From the NCBI GenBank assembly GCA_028701555.1, contig JAQVQN010000156.1:1-6205 (forward strand): 6,205 bases of DNA. The letters run 5' to 3'. A program made the position numbers and the translations under genes. Shown piece after piece: positions 1-2,865 of the stretch (the stretch's first letter is position 1; the number at the start of each line of letters is the position of its first letter). The notes under the pieces are model-generated. The model ran no database searches. It had not been told where the DNA came from and saw only the letters and a list, made by a program, of their open reading frames with translations. This DNA is from Kiritimatiellia bacterium (GTDB taxonomy: Bacteria > Verrucomicrobiota > Kiritimatiellia > RFP12 > UBA1067).

Positions 1-137
1 GAATTAACATTCGGATTTCATCTCGTGATCTCGAACGCATTCAAATGCGAGCCGCCAGAGAAGGCGTTCCATACCAAACCTTTATCTCAAGCTCTCTCCA
101 TAAACTTGTGGCGGGACGATTGGCAGAGAAGTTCTAA
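1..137 (+). CDS. CopG/RHH-type antitoxin, C-terminal fragment
   Basis: The reading frame enters from the left edge and ends at TAA 135-137, leaving 44 residues of the C-terminus. The visible peptide starts INIRISSRDLERIQ and continues with REGVPYQTFISSSLHK and a final VAGRLAEKF. This resembles the C-terminal DNA-binding part of CopG-type antitoxins (the PF12441 kind). In those, a strand like 'INIRIS' pairs in the ribbon-helix-helix dimer, and the 'GxPYQTxISSxLHKxxxGRL' stretch is highly conserved. Such proteins bind their own operator and neutralise a RelE/BrnT-like toxin usually encoded next door. No toxin gene follows, so any partner would lie upstream, outside the window. The family assignment rests on remembered motif similarity. 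The N-terminal part that contacts the toxin is not visible. Confidence 0.7.
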   Translation, partial: INIRISSRDLERIQMRAAREGVPYQTFISSSLHKLVAGRLAEKF

Positions 138-145
138 AGTTGGCA

Positions 146-158
146 TTGCCCGGGGCAA
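146..158 (+). terminator. Small hairpin after the antitoxin gene
   Basis: TTGCC-CGG-GGCAA forms a 5-bp stem with a 3-nt loop 8 bases after the antitoxin stop codon. No T tract follows directly, so it is at best a weak terminator. The overlapping 12-mer at 142-153 (GGCATTGCCCGG) is identical to the centre of the 70-bp palindromic elements, so it may instead be a remnant of one. Confidence 0.2.
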
Positions 159-166
159 GATGGAAC

Positions 167-193
167 CACGAATGGACACGAATTAACACGAAT
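167..193 (+). repeat. Three CACGAAT repeats at 10-bp period
   Basis: CACGAAT occurs at 167-173, 177-183 and 187-193, with exactly 10 bases from start to start. The 3-base linkers are GGA and TAA, and GG follows the third copy. One repeat per helical turn could place a bound protein on one face of the DNA, but nothing shows a regulator here. It may simply be intergenic repeat debris. Confidence 0.6.
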
Positions 194-202
194 GGTTTTT
201 TT

Positions 203-256
203 GGCGGCAGGCGGCAGTTGGCAGTTGGCAGCTCCTGGGTCCGGATTCCTGGGTCC
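203..256 (+). repeat. Heptamer and 14-bp tandem repeats
   Basis: Positions 203-230 read as four 7-base units: GGCGGCA twice, then GTTGGCA twice. Directly after, TCCTGGGTCC occurs at 233-242 and 247-256, a period of 14 (twice seven). The shared 7-base periodicity links this stretch to the GGGTCGC heptamers beside the palindromic elements elsewhere in the window. Confidence 0.65.
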
Positions 257-274
257 TTACGGGTCGCCAGTCAC

Positions 275-344
275 GGTAGGGACGGCTCCCCGAGGCGTCC
301 GCGGCGGCATTGCCCGGCGGCGGTTTCGGGGAAACCGCCCTACC
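275..344 (+). repeat. 70-bp inverted-REP (BIME-like) element, copy A
   Basis: The element begins GGTAG and ends CTACC, a perfect 5-bp terminal stem. Inside are two 21-nt hairpins. Hairpin 1 (280-300) pairs GGACGGCTC with GAGGCGTCC and has one mismatch at base 285. Hairpin 2 (319-339) pairs GGCGGTTTC with GAAACCGCC perfectly. Each has a 9-bp stem and a 3-nt loop. The joining segment (301-318) includes GGCATTGCC. Base 285 is the only difference from copy C. GTAG stands directly before hairpin 1, and on the opposite strand directly before hairpin 2, as in REP sequences. Confidence 0.85.
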
Positions 345-370
345 ACGCTTCGCATCAGGGAAACGCATTC

Positions 371-440
371 GGTAGGGACGCCTCCCCGAGGCGTCCGCAG
401 CGGCATTGCCCGGCGGCGGTTTCGGGGAAACCGCCCTACC
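371..440 (+). repeat. 70-bp inverted-REP (BIME-like) element, copy B
   Basis: This is the second unit of a tandem dimer with copy A, in the same orientation and separated from it by a 26-base spacer (345-370). Hairpin 1 (376-396) pairs GGACGCCTC with GAGGCGTCC and hairpin 2 (415-435) pairs GGCGGTTTC with GAAACCGCC. Both are perfect 9-bp stems with 3-nt loops. It differs from copy C only at base 399 (A instead of G), which lies outside the stems. A degenerate version of the 26-base spacer with about 6 extra bases follows it. Confidence 0.85.
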
Positions 441-467
441 ACGCTCCGCGCCGCGCCGCAGAAACGC

Positions 468-495
468 CAGTCGCGGGTCGCCGGTCAGGGCAGTC
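468..495 (+). repeat. Degenerate GGGTCGC heptamer run
   Basis: The units CAGTCGC (468-474), GGGTCGC (475-481), CGGTCAG (482-488) and GGCAGTC (489-495) follow each other at 7-base period. The same motif, including a leading CAGTCGC, adjoins the truncated element at 2606-2626. Confidence 0.5.
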
Positions 496-626
496 GGCAG
501 CTCCTGTCTGCTGGACTTTCGGTGCGGTGCGATGAAATGAAATCGCGCCATCATGGGTGATAGACCTTCCTATTTGACTGGCATTTTTGAACGCACCCTG
601 CTACAGTCTGAAACGTCTTGAATACT

Positions 627-632
627 TATAAT
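627..632 (+). promoter_or_regulatory. Possible -10 box for mntA-hepT
   Basis: A perfect TATAAT lies in an AT-rich patch about 70 bases before the mntA start, within the only non-repetitive upstream DNA. I see no convincing -35 box at 16-18 bp spacing and no extended -10 TG, so the promoter call is tentative. Toxin-antitoxin operons are usually autoregulated, but no clear operator palindrome is visible here. Confidence 0.25.
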
Positions 633-700
633 TCCAGTATTTTCGACAAAACGCTCGGGGGTGAGAACACGCAACTCCAGGGGTACAGGGAGAATGCACC

Positions 701-1003
701 ATGACACTGCACGGCATTGAGATTTCACGGGAACGGATTGAGGCCTTTTGCCTTGCCAACGGCATTCGCCGTCTGGCGCTCTTCGGCTCCATTCTCCGCA
801 ATGACTTCCGGCCCGAGAGTGACATCGACGTGCTGGTCGAGTTTCATCCCGGCGTCCATGTCGGTTTGGCGTTCATCAGGATGCAGGACGAACTTTCGGC
901 CATTCTCGGACATCCGGTGGATCTGAACACGCCCGGTAGCTTGAGCAAATACTTTCGGAACGAGGTGATGAACGAAGCGGAGGCAGTATATGTCGCGGCT
1001 TGA
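701..1003 (+). CDS. mntA: MntA-type nucleotidyltransferase antitoxin
   Basis: This 100-residue protein is a minimal nucleotidyltransferase of the DNA polymerase beta superfamily. It has the exact GSX10DXD signature: Gly29-Ser30, then Asp41 and Asp43 in ESDIDVLVEF. Arg33 follows in the GSxxR stretch, and Asp74 (HPVDLN) is the likely third metal-binding acidic residue. In characterised MntA-HepT systems this enzyme transfers AMP from ATP to a tyrosine of the HEPN toxin and silences it. The start is supported by AGGGAG at 687-692, 8 bases before ATG. The length is normal for the family, and hepT overlaps its last 14 bases, so the two are co-transcribed and translationally coupled. AMPylating activity is inferred from motifs and context. 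Confidence 0.92.
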   Translation: MTLHGIEISRERIEAFCLANGIRRLALFGSILRNDFRPESDIDVLVEFHPGVHVGLAFIRMQDELSAILGHPVDLNTPGSLSKYFRNEVMNEAEAVYVAA

Positions 1004-1331
1004 CGACAGCATCACGCTCCGCCAGATGCTCGACCATGTCGAGGAAGCAGTCGCTCTCTCCAAAGGCCATAAGCGCGAGGACATCGAAACCGACCGAGTT
1101 TTTTTTCTCGCCATGCTGAAACTGGTCGAGATCGTCGGCGAAGCGGCCACGCGGATTTCCGAACCCATGCAGACGGCGCACCCCGAAATCCCCTGGCGTG
1201 AGATCATTGGCACGCGCAATCATCTGATCCACGGTTATGATGCTGTGGACTATAACATCCTTTGGGAAATCGTGACGGGGGATTTCGTGCCGTTGGCCCT
1301 GCAGCTCAAGGCTCTCGTGACAAAGGGATGA
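990..1331 (+). CDS. hepT: HepT-like HEPN RNase toxin (DUF86)
   Basis: This 113-residue, mostly helical protein carries the HEPN motif RX4HXY as Arg76, His81 and Tyr83 in RNHLIHGY. Arg and His form the RNase active site of HEPN toxins. The Tyr is the residue AMPylated by MntA in studied pairs. The upstream helix with LKLVEIVGEAATRIS (about 43-57) is typical of the DUF86/HepT family, as are PWREIIGTRN before the motif and a DYNILWEIV-like helix after it. The start ATG lies inside mntA, and GGAGG at 979-983, 6 bases ahead, supports it. All key residues are intact, so the toxin is probably functional. The target RNA cannot be read from the sequence. The gene ends in front of repeat DNA and is convergent with mscS. 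Confidence 0.92.
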   Translation: MSRLDDSITLRQMLDHVEEAVALSKGHKREDIETDRVFFLAMLKLVEIVGEAATRISEPMQTAHPEIPWREIIGTRNHLIHGYDAVDYNILWEIVTGDFVPLALQLKALVTKG

Positions 1332-1353
1332 TTGGCGAGTGGCGATTTTGCCG

Positions 1354-1381
1354 GGGTCGCGGGTCGCGGGTCACGGGTCGG
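1354..1381 (+). repeat. Four GGGTCGC-type heptamers in tandem
   Basis: The units are GGGTCGC (1354-1360), GGGTCGC (1361-1367), GGGTCAC (1368-1374) and GGGTCGG (1375-1381). The last unit runs into the first two bases of palindromic copy C. This is the cleanest of the heptamer runs that border the palindromic elements. Confidence 0.8.
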
Positions 1382-1449
1382 TAGGGACGCCTCCCCGAGG
1401 CGTCCGCGGCGGCATTGCCCGGCGGCGGTTTCGGGGAAACCGCCCTACC
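1380..1449 (+). repeat. 70-bp inverted-REP (BIME-like) element, copy C
   Basis: This copy matches the majority base at every position where A and B differ, so I use it as the reference. Hairpin 1 (1385-1405) and hairpin 2 (1424-1444) are both perfect 9-bp stems, with loops CCC and GGG. GGTAG and CTACC close the whole unit. The spacer after it (1450-1475) matches the A-B spacer at 24 of 26 bases, so the repeated unit is about 96 bp (element plus spacer). Confidence 0.85.
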
Positions 1450-1475
1450 ACGCTTCGCGCCAGGGAAACGCATTC

Positions 1476-1564
1476 GGTAGGGACCCGCCTACGCGGTGCC
1501 TACGGCGGGCAAGCGCGGGGCCAAGGGCATTGCCCGGCGGCGGTTTCGGGGAACCCGCCCTACC
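1476..1564 (+). repeat. Hybrid 89-bp palindromic element, copy D
   Basis: The outer ends are the same (GGTAGGG and CCCTACC), and the right half keeps GGCATTGCCCGG and hairpin 2 (1539-1559) with one mismatched pair. The left hairpin is replaced by an unrelated segment. This segment has CCCGCC (1484-1489) facing GGCGGG (1504-1509) and two direct copies of CCTACG (1488-1493 or nearby and 1499-1504). The copy ends 19 bases before the mscS stop codon. Confidence 0.7.
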
Positions 1565-1583
1565 AGAATGCCGGTCGCGGGCT

Positions 1584-2504
1584 TCAGCTCTTCATATGCA
1601 CGTCGATCTGCGGGAACGGTATCGCTATGCCGTTTTTGTCGAAGGCCTCTTTGACCTGCCGGTTAAGCTCGAATAAGGCTGGCCAGTAGTCGGCAGGCGT
1701 GGCCCAAGGCCGCAGCACCATGTTGACTGCTGAGTCACCGAAAGATAAGACCTCGGCTATCGGCTCAGGGTCTTTAAGCACCAGCGGGTGCGCCCGCAGA
1801 ACCTCCAGCGCGACGCGCCTGGCCTTGGCTATGTCAGTGTCGTAAGATATGCCGATGGCAATATCCATGCGCCGCTTAGAGGTGTCCGTGAAATTGGTGA
1901 TGGGCGAACCCCAAATGATCTTGTTGGGGATAACGATTTTCTTGTTGTCCGGCGTGGCAAGCGTTGCGGCCATCATGTTCAGCTCTTGCACTGTGCCCAT
2001 GATCCCGCCGATCTCCACGAAATCGCCGACCTTGAAAGGATGGTTGACCGCGATCATCATGCCGGAGGCGAGGTTTCCCAGCGACTCCTGAAACGCGAAG
2101 CCGATGATGAAGCCGGTCACGCCGAGACCGGCGATCAACGGCGCGATATTCACGCCCAGCCGCTGGATCACCACCATGAACAGCAAGAGCCAGGCGGTCT
2201 TGCTGACAAAGGAGCACAGGAAATTCTCAAGCAGGTTGTTGACGCGCCCGCTGCGCTGCAGCGCCCGCTGCGTGGTTTTGGTCAGCATGCGAATCACCAG
2301 CGAGCCGATCACCAGCAATAGCACCGACACCAGCAGATTCACCATAAAAGAGATGCCGTTCTCGGCGATCCACTTGACTGCCACGTCCAGTGCCTGCCTG
2401 CTCTGGTCCATTTCTGCCGCCAAAGTTTTGGTGACCATGGTCAGAGGCTGCTGGTTCGTCGCCGAGTGGGTGGCCGCCGCTTGTTCAATAATCTCGTTTG
2501 TCAT
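1584..2504 (-). CDS. mscS: MscS-family small-conductance mechanosensitive channel
   Basis: This 306-residue inner-membrane channel opens under membrane tension to release solutes during hypo-osmotic shock. E. coli MscS has 286 residues. The polar N-terminus (1-50) is followed by TM1 (about 51-73), TM2 (about 97-117) and the pore helix TM3 (about 119-150) with GFIIGFAFQESLGN. The cytoplasmic beta domain (about 155-205) contains FVEIGGIMGTVQEL and VIPNKII. The alpha/beta domain ends in the family hallmark GIAIPFPQIDVHM. Aligned by eye, E. coli pore residues Leu105 and Leu109 correspond to Phe132 and Phe136, and Gly113 to Glu140. The start is supported by AGGA (plus-strand 2513-2516), 8 bases upstream. 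The gene is monocistronic with its own promoter at 2564-2592. The symbol marks the family; orthology to E. coli mscS is not shown. Confidence 0.9.
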   Translation of the reverse strand: MTNEIIEQAAATHSATNQQPLTMVTKTLAAEMDQSRQALDVAVKWIAENGISFMVNLLVSVLLLVIGSLVIRMLTKTTQRALQRSGRVNNLLENFLCSFVSKTAWLLLFMVVIQRLGVNIAPLIAGLGVTGFIIGFAFQESLGNLASGMMIAVNHPFKVGDFVEIGGIMGTVQELNMMAATLATPDNKKIVIPNKIIWGSPITNFTDTSKRRMDIAIGISYDTDIAKARRVALEVLRAHPLVLKDPEPIAEVLSFGDSAVNMVLRPWATPADYWPALFELNRQVKEAFDKNGIAIPFPQIDVHMKS

Positions 2505-2563
2505 GTCGGTTTTCCTGATGCGGGCGCGGATCGCGGTTTTTTACTGGTTGCCTTGTGTTTTTC

Positions 2564-2592
2564 AATATAGTTTCCCTCAGGCCAAAAGTCAA
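2564..2592 (-). promoter_or_regulatory. Sigma70-type promoter of mscS
   Basis: Read on the minus strand, TTGACT (plus-strand 2587-2592) and TATATT (2564-2569) are separated by exactly 17 bases. Each box differs from consensus at one position. Transcription would start near 2557, giving a leader of about 50 bases before the mscS ATG. Box quality, spacing and position agree, though this is a by-eye call. Confidence 0.65.
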
Positions 2593-2605
2593 CCGGGACT
2601 ACCGC

Positions 2606-2626
2606 CAGTCGCGGGTCGCGGGTCAA
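2606..2626 (+). repeat. GGGTCGC heptamer run beside copy E
   Basis: CAGTCGC (2606-2612), GGGTCGC (2613-2619) and GGGTCAA (2620-2626) repeat at 7-base period and end 2 bases before the truncated palindromic element. The CCAGTCGCGGGTCGC core is shared with the run at 467-481. Confidence 0.65.
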
Positions 2627-2628
2627 CA

Positions 2629-2663
2629 GGTAGGGCGGTTTCCCCGAAACCGCCGCGGACGCC
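2629..2663 (-). repeat. Truncated palindromic element, copy E (inverted)
   Basis: This copy lies in the opposite orientation to A-D. It keeps GGTAG and the complete hairpin 2 (2634-2654, GGCGGTTTC with GAAACCGCC, loop CCC), then jumps to GCGGACGCC. Compared with the reverse complement of copy A, 16 bases at the centre are missing, and the rest of hairpin 1 and the far end are absent. A single GTAG-plus-hairpin unit remains, equal to one REP. Confidence 0.8.
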
Positions 2664-2708
2664 ACAGGAATGTGTCAATGCCAAAAATGTAATACCATCC
2701 GGCTAACA

Positions 2709-2726
2709 CGATACAAAAAAGTATCG
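2709..2726. promoter_or_regulatory. Palindrome, possible activator or operator site upstream of glnN
   Basis: CGATAC (2709-2714) and GTATCG (2721-2726) form a perfect 6-bp inverted repeat around six A residues. The centre lies about 107 bases before the predicted sigma54 transcription start, within the usual distance range for enhancer sites of NtrC-type activators. The sequence does not match the E. coli NtrC consensus, so the bound protein is unknown. An operator for another regulator is equally possible. Confidence 0.35.
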
Positions 2727-2797
2727 CACCCCCTGTTTGTGGCCAGATTTACCGCTCTTTGAGCCGCTTAAACGGTTGTTTTTGTGGAAAACGCACA

Positions 2798-2814
2798 TTG
2801 GCATGTGGAGTGCT
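2798..2814 (+). promoter_or_regulatory. Sigma54 (RpoN)-type promoter of glnN-nadE
   Basis: TTGGCATG-TGGA-GTGCT matches the sigma54 consensus YTGGCACG-N4-TTGCW at 7 of 8 and 4 of 5 defined positions. The invariant GG (2800-2801) and GC (2812-2813) are exactly 10 bases apart. Transcription would start near 2825, giving a leader of about 40 bases before the glnN ATG. Sigma54 control of glutamine synthetase is well known in other bacteria, so the target makes sense. Whether this organism has rpoN cannot be seen here. Confidence 0.6.
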
Positions 2815-2865
2815 AAATTCAGGTGTCGTGAGAAGATTCGACATAAGACAAACCGGAGAAAAAGC

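Larger units (their letters stand above)
138..700. other. 563-bp non-coding region built of repeats
   Basis: This stretch lies between the antitoxin fragment and mntA. Open frames exist in it, but they consist of translated palindromic repeats and lack ribosome binding sites, so I call no gene. In order it holds a small hairpin (146-158), three CACGAAT repeats at 10-bp period (167-193), 7-bp tandem repeats (203-230), two copies of TCCTGGGTCC (233-242 and 247-256), two 70-bp palindromic elements (275-344 and 371-440) and another run of degenerate heptamers (468-495). From about 500 to 700 the sequence becomes less GC-rich and non-repetitive. It probably carries the promoter of the toxin-antitoxin pair. 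Confidence 0.75.
1332..1583. other. Convergent intergenic region filled by repeats
   Basis: The 252 bases between the hepT stop and the mscS stop are almost entirely repeat: a heptamer run (1354-1381), copy C (1380-1449), a 26-base spacer (1450-1475) and copy D (1476-1564). Open frames here encode only translated repeat, so no gene is called. The strong GC hairpins may end or stabilise the convergent transcripts. I see no U-tract that would make a canonical intrinsic terminator. Confidence 0.65.
2505..2865. other. Divergent mscS-glnN control region
   Basis: These 361 bases separate two divergent genes. From the mscS side they hold its ribosome binding site and sigma70-type promoter, heptamers (2606-2626), a truncated palindromic element (2629-2663), an A6-loop palindrome (2709-2726), a sigma54-type promoter (2798-2814) and the glnN ribosome binding site GGAG (2855-2858). 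The glnN frame stays open back to 2737, but that extension has no ribosome binding site and runs through the promoter, so I do not count it as coding. Confidence 0.7.

Noticed and set aside
275..344. tRNA gene, suggested by the ~70-nt multi-arm fold
   Set aside because: There is no tRNA-like anticodon arm, no GGTTCGA-type T-loop and no conserved tRNA bases. The fold comes from two strong palindromes.
140..560. Overlapping open frames of 120-131 codons on both strands
   Set aside because: They translate the palindromic elements (the same HCPAAVSGKPPYHA peptide appears twice in one frame), have no ribosome binding site and overlap each other. Open frames are expected in GC-rich palindromes.
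574..607. TTGACT (574-579) with a TACAGT-like -10 (602-607) before mntA
   Set aside because: The spacing of 22 bases is too long for a sigma70 promoter.
275..1564. CRISPR array
   Set aside because: Only two repeats stand next to each other at each site, the spacers between them are the same sequence (24 of 26 bases) rather than unique, and the repeat is 70 bp with internal hairpins.
1332..1689. Open frames of about 115 codons after hepT
   Set aside because: They consist of translated copies C and D and then run antisense into the end of mscS. The peptide similarity to 140-535 comes from the DNA repeat, not from a gene family.
2793..2813. GCAC and GTGC inverted ends as an NtrC site
   Set aside because: The arms are 13 bases apart, unlike the NtrC consensus spacing, and the stretch coincides with the sigma54 promoter itself.
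2737..2865. N-terminal extension of glnN from a TTG codon
   Set aside because: No ribosome binding site precedes it, it would cross the sigma54-type promoter, and the ATG at 2866 has a good GGAG and fits the family length.
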